A stretch of 64,000 nt of DNA, from assembly GCA_902729315.2 (NCBI GenBank), contig LR746265.1, positions 5,126,892 to 5,190,891 on the forward strand. The letters run 5' to 3'. Position numbers and translations under genes: made by a program. The notes beneath the pieces were generated by a model, which was not told where the DNA came from, searched no databases, and was given only the letters and a program-made list of their open reading frames with translations. Shown piece by piece: positions 35,278 to 49,995 of this stretch. The DNA is from Spirodela intermedia. Taxonomy: Eukaryota; Streptophyta; Magnoliopsida; Alismatales; Araceae. Every line of letters begins with the position of its first letter. Within the stretch, counting starts at the first letter, position 1.

Positions 35278-38200
35278 ATGGTGGTGATCGATTTGGGGGA
35301 GTTTGCGGAGGACGGCTTCGATCCAAAGCGATGGATCAACGCGGCGCTGGAGGCCCGCCACCCCCAGGATCCCCTCGAGAGGTACATCTCCGATCTGGAG
35401 GAGAGTCTTCGCTCTTCTTCGGAGAACATAGCGGACACGCTCGAGAAGGAGAGCGCCGACGCCCTCCGCCGCGTCCCTCTTGCGGTCCGCGATGTTCTCC
35501 GTCTTCGGGACGAGGCGATGGCCCTGCGCTCCGTTGTGTCTTCCATCCTTCTCAAGCTCAAAAAGGTACTCTCTCCCGCGTTTTGGATATCAACTGTTAG
35601 ATCTCCTTGTTTAAACTTGCCGATCCATGCCGGCTTCCGGGAGACTTAGTTTGTAAACGATCATTTTGGTAGACTCCGTGTCACTAGGCGAATGAATTGT
35701 GGTATCTTACAATTGCGTCTTAATTTCCAATACAGGTCTTACATTGAACTATAGATAAGCTAAGAATCGTTTGGATTCTTTCAATCCTTTCTTGAAATAC
35801 ATGTACTTGAGTTAGAGAGTCTTAACCTATTGGCGTTCGCTGGAAAAGTGTTAAACGTATCCTAATTGTACGCGGCTGGCAGGCAGGGGACGCATCATCA
35901 GAATCTGTTGCAGCCTTGGCAACAATTGATGCAGTCAAGCGAAGAATGGAGGCAGCATATGAGACTCTGCAGGTATAATCTACCTCGTTTCATTTTGTTC
36001 GTCTTTATGGAGCTTAGTTAACGTAAGCAAATGGAAGGGCTTTTCTCCTTTATTTTAAAGGCACTTTGCTAATGTGGATTGCAATGATATTAAAAGGATG
36101 CGGCTGGCCTGACACAATTGAGTGCAACTGTTGAGGACGTATTTGCTAGTGGAGATCTTCCTCGGGTGGCTGAAACTCTGGCAAACATGAGGCACTGCCT
36201 ATCAGCAGTTGGCGAGGCACGCTCAATACCTTTCATCAATTTCCTAGTCAATTTATTTAGCGGAATTTTTTTTATAAGATTAGTTCCACTTTTTTTTCAG
36301 GTAGCTGAGTTTGCTAATGTGAGGAAGCAACTTGAAGTATTAGAAGACAGGTTGGAAGAGATGGTCCAGCCTCATCTCTTAGATGCATTATCTAATAGAA
36401 AGGTAAAATATATGCACATATTTCTTATTCAAATCCATTATTACATGAGAAGATTACTGGAAAGATGGTTTTCTGTCATCTTAATTTTTTCAACTTCAAT
36501 TGAGTGACTTTTTTTTGTTCTGAAACTTAAACTTTTAGGTGGATTCTGTTCAAGATCTGCAAAGAATTCTTCTTCGGATTGGGAGATGCAGATCTCTCGA
36601 GCTGAGTTACACTCGAATGAACATGAAGCCAATAAAGAAAATATGGGAAGAATTTGACTCTAGGCAGAAAGCTAATAGTCTTGGGAATGAAAGGCATGAT
36701 GGGGAGCGTTTAATGAGTGATGTTTCATCTGTCTCAAGCCTATCCAACTTTTCTATCTGGTTGCCAAAGTTTTACGACGAAGTTCTTTTTTATCTGGAGC
36801 AAGAATGGAAATGGTACAGTATCATACATGCGTCACAGCACTCTGTTCTGCAGGTTTAATGTGTTTCGTTAAAAAAAATTATATGATTATGCTCTAGCTC
36901 CTCAGATTACAAATGTATCCTTAACCTTAAGTTGCATCAGTAAGTTGATGTCTTAACTACAAAAAATGTTTTTTTATTTAACATGCATTCAATCCTCATT
37001 AATGTTTTCGTTTCATCGACTAATTACCTTCAGTAAGTTGATTTCAAGGAATGGAATTTCTTGTAACATTTCAATACTAGAAACTGTAATTTAATGCACA
37101 CAGCTTCTACTTTCCTCTAAAGAACATTGTTCGAATATGGAAAACAGGCAGAAAACCAGTAGTTTGTTGTTGATGGTGTTCTTGAAAAAAAATTGGGAAG
37201 CCATATTAAAAACTTTATCTTATCTTGAAAATGAATTTGTTGCATCCAAACTGCGAATGAAATCCTGAAATAATATTATTAATTTTTTCAATGTTTACCA
37301 ACTTTTGTGCAATTCATTACTACGTTTCATAATGTCATACCTTGTGTCTCCATAACAATGCCTGATTCACTGTACATAAAAGTTTGGAAAAATTGTTGCT
37401 TCAGAGGCTGCACCGTGAATGTTTTGGATGGCTGCGTCTAATCGACAAAAGCAGTGTTTCTTAGTTTCATTCTCTTGCATACAAGATGTAGGTCGAGTGC
37501 AAAATTATTGGGTACGAATGTTCAATTCTTGTGAAGACTTTGGGGCAGATGAAGCTAGACAGCACCCTGACGTCGGATAAAGTCACTGAAATTACAAGGA
37601 GTTCGATCTATATACTTTTTTCGACTAGTCCCAGTCTTAAGACGTCAAAAAAGTGATGGAAAGTTTGCAGATTTGTACCATCCATATGGTTTTGATACTC
37701 AAAACAGGATCTGTTTTCAAGGGTCTTAGCTCATTTGTCCAATTGGTGAGTTAGCAGTTACCCAAAACGCCATCTTGGTGGGAAAATAAAGATTGTTTAC
37801 AAAGATGTGTGCACATTGGAAGGCGTGTGATTCGTTCTAGTTATCGAAATGGAACATTTAGAACAAGTGGCACTGGGGGGGATCAAATGCTTATAAACTA
37901 TAGGCCAATTTCTAATGCATTTACGTGGTGGAATTGAGTATTAAACTGTGCTTTATGTAGATAAGACCGTTTCTCTAAGTGCTTCAAATCCGTATTCTGC
38001 GTTTCCTATGGCTTACTCTACTAAATTTTGTGTCTCTGTAGTGTTGGAAGTTTTTTTAAATATCTTCTTGGTTTGTTAGAGCTGTCCTGAGTAGGGCATC
38101 TAAGTCATTCTAGGGTTTCTGCGTACACATTGTAGATTTATTATTTCTTAGTTCCTTTTTATCCTCACTCTAATATTAAGTATCGTGAGCAGGTGCACGG

Positions 38201-40390
38201 TTGCTTTTCCTGATGACTATAAGACCCTGGTTCCAAAGCTGCTGATCGAGTCAGTATCTTCATTAAGTGCAAGTTTTGTTTCCCGGATTAACATTGCAAC
38301 TGGAGATGTTGTTCCTGAGACAAGAGCACTGCATAAAGGTTCCAGCACCTTAAATCCTAGTGGAAGTTGTGGAGTGACATCTCCACATCTTTACACATTT
38401 TAACAGTCTGTCTCTTTATAGCATTTAAATTCCCAAGTGGGTAACTATCTTCTTAAAGATGGCTTTACTGACGCGGTAATTTTATTTAAATTCAGGTATA
38501 TTGGATATCTTATCTGGAGATGTGCCGAAGGGTACAAAGATTCAGACCAAGCATCTTGAGGCATTGATTGAACTGCACAGTATGACTAGTGCTTTTGCAA
38601 AAAATGTTCAACGTTTATTTTCTGAAACTAACCTTCAACTATTGTTGAGTACTTTAAAGGCTGTTTACTCTCCATACGAATCATTTAAGCAGAGGTGAAT
38701 TCTCTTAATCCATTTTTTCCGATTTTTTACATGGCGTTCGTTGAAGGAGTGCTGAATGATGGGTAGTTGAACATTGATATAAGACATGTTTTGTTGTAGA
38801 TATGGACAAGTGGAGCGTACTATCTTGTCATCTGAGATTTCCAGAATAGATCTCCGCGGCGCTGTTCCACGTGGCATTGGGGCTCAAGGAATTGAACTCA
38901 GTGAAACAGTTAGGAGAATGGAGGAATCAGTCCCGCAAGTTATCATTCTTCTTGAAGCAGCTGTTGAGAGATGCATGAATTTCACAGGTGGTTCTGAGGC
39001 AGACGAGCTTATCACTGCCCTTGACGAGATCATGTTGCAGTATATTTCCATGCTTCAGGAGACACTTAAGTCCCTGAGATCTGTTTGTGGAATAGATAGC
39101 AGTGGACAGGGTGATTCTGGGCCAAGAAAAGATGGGTCAGATAAAAGGGACGCAGTAAGGATAGTGGATATGGTATCTGAAGAGGAGGAATGGTCCATTG
39201 TGCAAGCAGCATTGCAGATTCTCACAGTTTCTGACTGCTTATCTACCAGATCCTCGGTCTTTGAAGCTTCTTTGCGAGCTACTCTTGCAAGACTCAGCAC
39301 AAGTTTTTCCCTTTCAGTATTCGGCTCAAATCTAGACAAACTTCACCCAACTAGTAACGATGAGAGTGTGGATAGATCGGTGGCAGCTAGAGCAGCCCTG
39401 GATGCATCCATACTGCGCCTTGTAGATCTTCCTGAGAAAGTGAAGAAGCTTTTAAATCTCTTAGAACAGGTACTGCGCCGTCCATTGAATTTCTTCCTGA
39501 GTTTAATTTATTCCTGTTATGGTATCCCACGATGCCCAATTTTTTTCCTGTTGGAGAACATCTTACCATCCGCAGCTGACCTGTTTTGCTATTTCTTGTC
39601 TACTTGTTTTCTTGCAGTCGAAAGATCCACGCTTCCATGCACTTCCTCTGGCGTCACAGAGAGTAGCTGCATTTGCGGATACAGTAAACGAGCTTGTGTA
39701 TGACGTCCTCATGTCGAAAGTAAGGCAGCGTCTCAGTGAGGTCTCTCGGCTGCCCACCTGGTCTTCAGTAGAGGAGCAGAGCGCTCATCCTCTTCCAACT
39801 TTCAGCGCCTACCCACAGGCCTATGTAACAAGCGTCGGTGAGTACCTTCTCACTTTGCCCCAGCAACTGGAACCGCTGACAGAGGGCATCTCTACTAGTG
39901 AGGCAAACGCTGAAGAGGCTCAGTTCTTCGCCACTGAATGGATGTTCAAGGTAATAGTTAATTTAGTATATAAAATTTTACTTTTACTTTCCATATCGTG
40001 TATGAATTTCCTTAAATTGAAGGCAACCCCCTTTGACCAATATAGATTACAATGCTTTAGATTGCAGAATACCGTTCTACGGTTAATTATATTTCCATCT
40101 TATCTCAGGTGGCAGAGGGGGCAACCGCCCTTTTCATGGAGCAGCTGCGTGGAATCCAATACATGACTGACCGGGGCGCGCACCAACTAGCAGCGGACAT
40201 AGAGTACCTGAGCAACGTTCTGTCTGCTCTTTCGATGCCCATCCCTCCGTTCCTGGCCACCTTCCACACCTGCGTTTCTACTCCAAGGGACCAGCTTCCC
40301 GAGCTCATCAAATCCGACGGCGGAAATCAGCTCGATCTCCCCACTGCCCACCTGGTGTGCCGGATCCGGCGTCTCTCACTAGATCAGTAA
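35278..40390 (+). CDS. COG7: Conserved oligomeric Golgi complex subunit 7 (834 aa, 10 exons)
   Basis: Subunit of lobe B of the COG tether, which recycles Golgi enzymes by retrograde vesicle traffic. Exons: 35278-35565, 35883-35972, 36097-36216, 36301-36402, 36539-36813, 38193-38338, 38496-38694, 38800-39469, 39618-39950, 40109-40390. Frames join throughout. Conserved pieces include ARHPQDPLERYISDLE, LRRVPLAVRDVLRLRDEA, SATVEDVFASGDLPRVAETL, VAEFANVRKQLEVLEDRLE and the C-terminal ETRALHKG and SIVQAALQILTVSDCLS regions. The length agrees with plant COG7 (about 836 aa). The intron after VGE (36217-36300) begins GC, is 84 nt long and contains no in-frame stop. Two acceptors 3 bp apart (35882 and 35885) precede exon 2. 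The 3' end faces the downstream membrane protein gene, with 219 bp between stops. Confidence 0.96.
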
Positions 40391-40609
40391 CCCATCTGCT
40401 ATCTCGTTCTTTTCTCATTAAATCTTTGTTTTATATCTTCACCATCTGAGCAGCTCCTTTCACATACAATTCGCATGGCACACCCTCCGATGTTGCTTGC
40501 ACATTTTCTTTCTGCTCCTTGTTTCATTGTATAGTCTTCTAATTTTACACCCTCTAATTCCCTTTAGAGAGAGAGAGAGAGAAATATAAATGGCGGGTTG
40601 CATCAGGCT
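40391..40609. other. Convergent 3' region between COG7 and the membrane protein gene
   Basis: T-rich sequence with a short GA tract at 40567-40582. Both 3' UTRs must end or overlap within this 219-bp gap. Confidence 0.5.
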
Positions 40610-41554
40610 TCAGCTCGGTAGCCCTTCTACATCTTGATGTGAGTTCCCTGCGAACCACGCGACCCGCATCAGCTGAATCCCAAGAACCAGCACCCACCAA
40701 GAGACGAGCCCCCGAATGGCGTCGACCGCCCACGCAGGCGCCCCAACCTCAGCCGCCAGCCTCAGCCCCCTCATCAGCTGCAGCACTCGATACGCCTCGT
40801 ACACGACGGGCGTCAACAGCCACACCGGCGACTTCCAGTGCCAGGTTAGCGTCTCCGTCAGCATCTGCGTTGACAGAAGCAGAAGGTACGGCCCCAGCAG
40901 GACGGCGAACGAGACCAGAGGCAGCTGCGGCTGGAGTGACCCGCCGTGCGAGGCCAGCAGCATCGCCACAGGGGCGATGAATCCGACCACGCTTGCAGCC
41001 ATGTTCCAGAGCTTGTAGCCGAGCGGGACCCGGCAGCTGAACGTGAGAGAGGAGCCCTCCGGCCGAGCACAGGCATCGGCCATGAGTAGGAACAAGGTCG
41101 CGCCCATGTTGAAGATGCAGTCGAGCCCCACCAGTGCGAGAACGCCGGCGATGTTGGCGCCGAGGAAGACGGACGACAGCGGCAGCCACAGCGTCGGCGC
41201 CATGCCTGTGAGCAGCAGAACCAGGGGGCCCAAGAGCCAAAATGGCCATTTGAGGGGCTGATGCTTCTTGGGCAGCTGGCTTCCTTCCTCGAGGAAGGGG
41301 GCTTCGCCTGCATCCTTCGTGGCCATGGATCCTACGAGCTCGCTGCTTCCCAGAACGAGGCTGGCGCCGTCGCCGGAAGCTTCATCTGCCGGAGAGATCT
41401 CCCAAGGGTGCAACGTGGTGCAGCGTCGGTATGGAGCTCTGAGCCTTGGCTGCCGCGGGAGCCGCCATGAGTGTTTTCCGAAAGGTTGAGAACGGGAGAC
41501 GCCGGCTCCCGTCACAAATGGTGAAGGCAGAGGTAGAGAAGCCAGTGATGCCAT
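40610..41554 (-). CDS. Putative plastid membrane protein, function unknown (314 aa)
   Basis: Single-exon frame from an ATG at 41554 to a TGA at 40610. The N-terminal ~65 residues are rich in Ser, Arg and Pro with few acidic residues, as expected for a chloroplast transit peptide. Hydrophobic helices follow at about 103-122, 125-150, 153-165, 185-205, 212-232 and 285-303. Between helices lies a conserved-looking FLLMADACARP motif. I recognise it as a plant uncharacterised transmembrane protein type without a named domain. Part of the frame is GC-rich, giving long antisense frames that I regard as shadows. It is convergent with COG7. Confidence 0.75.
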   Translation of the reverse strand: MASLASLPLPSPFVTGAGVSRSQPFGKHSWRLPRQPRLRAPYRRCTTLHPWEISPADEASGDGASLVLGSSELVGSMATKDAGEAPFLEEGSQLPKKHQPLKWPFWLLGPLVLLLTGMAPTLWLPLSSVFLGANIAGVLALVGLDCIFNMGATLFLLMADACARPEGSSLTFSCRVPLGYKLWNMAASVVGFIAPVAMLLASHGGSLQPQLPLVSFAVLLGPYLLLLSTQMLTETLTWHWKSPVWLLTPVVYEAYRVLQLMRGLRLAAEVGAPAWAVDAIRGLVSWWVLVLGIQLMRVAWFAGNSHQDVEGLPS

Positions 41555-42289
41555 TTGAGGTCGATCAAAAGAGGGAAATAGTCCTGGAATCAGACAACAC
41601 GTCGCAAATGTTCAGAACTAACAGATTTATATCGTCGACGGCGTATCTGCCAACGAGATCGATGAAGATGTTCCCCGAGAAGCGTAGATAGTTGGATGCA
41701 CCGAGGCCCTTCAGATCCTACAACGGGAGATCTTTCAGATGCTATTATAATCTGAATTCCGCCACAGTTCGAAGGGAAAGCAGTGAATAGAAGAAAACAG
41801 GGGATGAAAGCAGAAGGAAAACTATCTACCGATTCATCAGAGACCCAGAGGAACCGACGCATCTGCGAACAGAGAGGGTATAGATTAACGGGGAAGAGCA
41901 TCTGGGCCGGCAGATTTTCCTCCGCTATTACCTCGACGGCGATCCGCTGTGATTCCGGTTGGGGAACCCGGAGGAGGAGCGAAGAATCGCCAGCATCGTC
42001 ACCTCGACAGGTCCCGTTCGATCAGGAACGAGCGGCGAGAGGAGGTTGCACTCACCCACCTCGAAGGCCACGTACGGCAGTCTCAACGTACCAGACTCAC
42101 CGACCTCACACGTGCCAGCAGCGGACCCAGCGGCATTTATGTGGATCAGTAAAACTTGAGTAAAGGGAAATTTATATGAATTTATTTATTTATAACGAGA
42201 AAATATCTTCATTCGATTAGCCGTTTTTATTGATTACGATAAAAACTAAAGACGCTGGAAATTACAATATTTTGAAAAAAAGAAAAAAC
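41555..42289. other. Upstream region of the membrane protein gene
   Basis: No further gene is recognised. It must contain the promoter and leader of the minus-strand gene ending at 41554. Short frames at 41783-42163 appear fortuitous. Confidence 0.45.
42275..42289 (-). terminator. Pol III terminator of tRNA-Ser
   Basis: Immediately 3' of the tRNA the minus strand reads GG then T6, C, T7. Confidence 0.85.
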
Positions 42290-42371
42290 CGTGGGCGGCA
42301 GGATTCGAACCTGCGCGAGCAAAGCTCACATGATTTCTAGTCATGCCCGATAACCACTCCGGCACGCCCAC
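42290..42371 (-). tRNA. tRNA-Ser (anticodon AGA)
   Basis: The minus strand folds as a class II tRNA. The acceptor stem GTGGGCG pairs with CGCCCAC, discriminator G. The D-arm region contains box A (GTGCCGGAGTGG). The anticodon loop CTAGAAA gives anticodon AGA, the long variable arm is TGTGAGCTTTGCTCGCG-like, and box B is GGTTCGAATCC. There is no encoded CCA and no intron. Length 82 nt. Decodes UCU (and UCC by inosine at position 34). A T-run follows at once as a Pol III terminator. Confidence 0.96.
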
Positions 42372-42973
42372 GTGCCGAAGGTCTTGTCAATTATCTAAAT
42401 AATAGTTCTATAATTAAATTTGTACCCGAAACTCATGAAAATTGTGGACAAAAAGCATCTAAAAACAAATATATCTACAATTTTTCATCCCGAACACAAA
42501 AATATTTCACGTTTTGTAGGTTTAAATTTGGATGATTAAGTTTAGCAAAGTTTGGCGACGAAAATAATGCTCCACAAGTCGTCACAATCAGTCAGCGGAT
42601 GAGTCCAAAGGGTTCAGCCGTATGTTCATGCGTTGACTCGTGCGGCAGGCGGTGGCGGGCGGGGCCTCCGTGTAAGGGGAGAAGCCGCACGCTTATCGCG
42701 GAGGCGAGTCACAGTCACCCGTTTCCTACCGCCGGGCGGACCCGTGGAGACGATTCTTATCGCAAGCATGGCCCAGAGCGGCGCCACGTGGCATATCGGC
42801 AGCGAGCACAGCTTCCCGCTGGGGGAGAAAAAATCCTGCCCCCCCCCCCCGGTCTCGCTCCGTCTCGCTTCTACCTCTCTACTCCGCGGCGACCTTTCAC
42901 CCCTTAAAAACCTTCCGGCGGCTCTCTCCGAAGAGGAGATTGCTAGCATTGAGTTCGTTTCCTCATCGAGGAG
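42372..42973 (+). promoter_or_regulatory. Promoter and first non-coding exon of the FtsH gene
   Basis: GC-rich stretch at 42640-42900 followed by a leader ending in a splice donor GAG|GTACGTG at 42973/42974. No conserved coding frame is seen. The transcription start is not determined. Confidence 0.6.
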
Positions 42974-47442
<4,469 letters not shown>

Positions 47443-48498
47443 AAGCTGTATACTGATACCGAGCTTACTCCTGGTCACTGTGACTTACTGGCGGCGTCGC
47501 TGTTGCATAGCTGGTACGATCTTTTGGCCTGCTCTGTAGTTGTTAATCCTCGTCCTTGTTTTCTGTAAGAACTGCAGCTGTTCATATCCACTTCGTTCAG
47601 AATCATTGCTCAATTAATTACGAGCTCGGTCATCTTCATGCTAGGCTTTGACTGAGACCTCCTGTGCTGCCTGAGCCAAGACAGACAGACCCTCTTCATA
47701 ATTTTATTATATTGAAGGGAGAGAAAGAGAGAGAGGGAAAGAGATGTGCACCAAAATTGTCGAATAACGTCTCTCTCTCTCTCTCTTCGTTCTTATCCAA
47801 TGACTCCTCGACAACTGTGCTATGTGGTTGTTAATGAGCCAGGCTGGCGTCGGCTGTCTCCTGAGGGAGGGGACGTGTCCGGAAGCCGCATTGACGTAAG
47901 CCTTCCTCGCAGGAACGAAAGAGATACTGACCCACTGTGGGGTTTCTTTCAGGATCGTACGCTTTCTCTCTCCTCACTCCCTACACCATGAAAGACCTTT
48001 GTATAAAAGCTGCAGTGCCGGACAGCTCACGGGCTACAAAACCCAGCGCGGCACAAGCCTGACCACTTCAATCAACGTTCACCAATCTCCGCCACGAGGC
48101 GGTGGCCTTGCGGTTCTCTCTCTCTCTCTCTCTGGCTCTTCATAGACCCTATAAAAGACAAGAAGCTCTGTGCGTTAATCTTTCCTTCGTTCGTGAGGGA
48201 GATGATGAGTGCTACTGAGTTATTGAAAGTGATCCCGCCTACATTTCGATCCTCACAGTCAGTTAATCGATTCAATGCGGCCAGTTTTTATGGAAACAGG
48301 GTGACGGGAGATGGTTTAGGCTGTACATGTGACGGCTGTGCACCACCATCCCCCCCACCCCGCCCCAACCTCTTGTACAGGAAGGAAGTGTCATGCTTGC
48401 CTGCACGTGTGCCCAAGCTACGCGCATGCGAGACGAGTCTGTGTCGGAAGTCAACGCCTCGGAGGAGTAAGGATGGTCGTTGTCGCGATGTCAACCTG
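47443..48498. other. Convergent 3' region between FtsH and the aspartyl protease
   Basis: Contains several short GA/CT tracts (47717-47735, 47770-47786, 48115-48133) and no recognisable gene. Confidence 0.5.
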
Positions 48499-49995
48499 TC
48501 AGAGGTCGCCACCCGCGCGAGAGAGAGAGTCCCAGAGGATGGTACAGCGCCGCCGGGCGAAGCCAACCCTCTGGCCCCCGAGGTCGTAGATAACCTCGAA
48601 CCCCTGTTGCTGAAAGTTGCCGAGGGTCCCCGCAGGCCCGTCTGATTCCGCCGCCTCGCCGCCGTAGCCGCTGCTCATCAGCATCAAGCAACCCACTTTC
48701 GTTCCCCTGAAGTCGAACCTCAGGTAGTAGTTCCTCCGCGGCAGCGCCACGGTGGCATTGCCGGAGAAATGGAGGACGACGGAGGGAACCCCCCGCCGGC
48801 CACCGTGCTCGTAGAAGCAGGGGCCCAGGCCGGTCTCCGTCTCGGCTCCCGCTGCCCGCTTGCGGCCGCCGCCACTGACCATCCGGCGGTTGAACTCTTC
48901 TTCTATCTGGGAGTGCAAGCCCGCCGGTAACATCGTGAAGGTCGTTCCCGAGTCCACCACCACGCCGCCGTTCCCCCCCCGGTCAACTCTTCTCAAGTCA
49001 GGCGGCGCCGCCATCCTCCTCCGGCCGACGGACACGGCCTCGAGACCCACCGTGTAGAAGTAGGGGTGCTTCGGGTTGTAGAGCATCGGAGTGTAGACGA
49101 ACGGCTTCTCCGTTCCGGGGGAGCTCCCGCTCCGCCCGAGGATTAGCGTGCTGGGGCGATGGAGCTTCTGCTTCTCGAAGGAATGGGAGGCGAGGCAGTA
49201 GGAGAACTGCCTCCCCAGGTGCGGCGATAGTCGCGACAGCTGCGCCGGGAGGGAGAGGACCCCTCTTCCGAAGCCCGCCACGCCCACCGGCTCGGCGAGC
49301 GCCGTGGTGGCGCAGCCGAAGGTGAAGTTTCCAAGATGGAGAGGGCTCGTCGCACCGGCGGGGATGGCGAGGTGGTCCTGGCGGAGGTGGGCGATCAGGC
49401 TGCCGTCTCCGTAGGCGTAGTAGAAAGCGGGGCAGGGGAAAGCGGAGCAGGTGGACGTTTCGATCGTCTCCAGGGGGCAACCGGCGATGGCGCAGAGGTC
49501 GGAGGAAGGGAGGGAGGAATGGGCGGCGGAGCAAGAGAGGGAGTGACACGGGACGCGGGAGGCGGTAGGGAGCTTCATGGAGCCGGGCAGAGGAGGGTAT
49601 CCCGGCTTGCCCTCGCAGAGGATGCACTCGAACGGGGCGCAGGGAAACCAGACGAGGTCGCTCCCGGTGTCCATGTAGAGCTCGACGGTGCGGGCGCTGC
49701 GGAGGCCAATGGAGAAGGAGAGCGTGTAGTCACTTCCGGGGAAGAGGGGGAGAGACACCTCCCGGTGGCGCCGCCCGTGGCCATGGCTCCGGTGGTGGCG
49801 GTGGCGGGCGGCGGACCGGAGGGAGGCCGCCCTGAGAAGGTGGAGGCGGTGATTGGGATGGGTGGTATTCTTGGAGCTACGCAGGACGTGGGAGAGCGGC
49901 AGGAGGAGCGGCGGCGGCTCCGCCGAGGAGAGGAGGCAGGTGAGGAGCAGCAGGGGGATCACACACAGACGGCGCAGTGGCGCCATGGAGACCAT
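48499..49995 (-). CDS. Pepsin-type (A1) aspartyl protease, secreted (498 aa)
   Basis: Intronless plant A1 aspartyl protease of the atypical/nepenthesin-like group, close to the Arabidopsis At4g16563 type. A signal peptide (LCVIPLLLLTCLLSSA, about 10-25) precedes a His/Arg-rich propeptide-like stretch. Catalytic site 1 is MDTGSDLVWFPC (Asp109) and site 2 is VVVDSGTTFTML (Asp348). YAYGDGS (193-199) and the many cysteines between residues 119 and 188 match the cysteine-rich insertion of this group. The C-terminal end has LGNFQQQGFEVIYDL and FARRRC. The gene is strongly GC-rich, so long frames in other phases are shadows. Expected to act in the cell wall/apoplast or secretory path; the substrate is unknown. 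Transcribed divergently from PRMT7. Confidence 0.93.
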   Translation of the reverse strand: MVSMAPLRRLCVIPLLLLTCLLSSAEPPPLLLPLSHVLRSSKNTTHPNHRLHLLRAASLRSAARHRHHRSHGHGRRHREVSLPLFPGSDYTLSFSIGLRSARTVELYMDTGSDLVWFPCAPFECILCEGKPGYPPLPGSMKLPTASRVPCHSLSCSAAHSSLPSSDLCAIAGCPLETIETSTCSAFPCPAFYYAYGDGSLIAHLRQDHLAIPAGATSPLHLGNFTFGCATTALAEPVGVAGFGRGVLSLPAQLSRLSPHLGRQFSYCLASHSFEKQKLHRPSTLILGRSGSSPGTEKPFVYTPMLYNPKHPYFYTVGLEAVSVGRRRMAAPPDLRRVDRGGNGGVVVDSGTTFTMLPAGLHSQIEEEFNRRMVSGGGRKRAAGAETETGLGPCFYEHGGRRGVPSVVLHFSGNATVALPRRNYYLRFDFRGTKVGCLMLMSSGYGGEAAESDGPAGTLGNFQQQGFEVIYDLGGQRVGFARRRCTILWDSLSRAGGDL

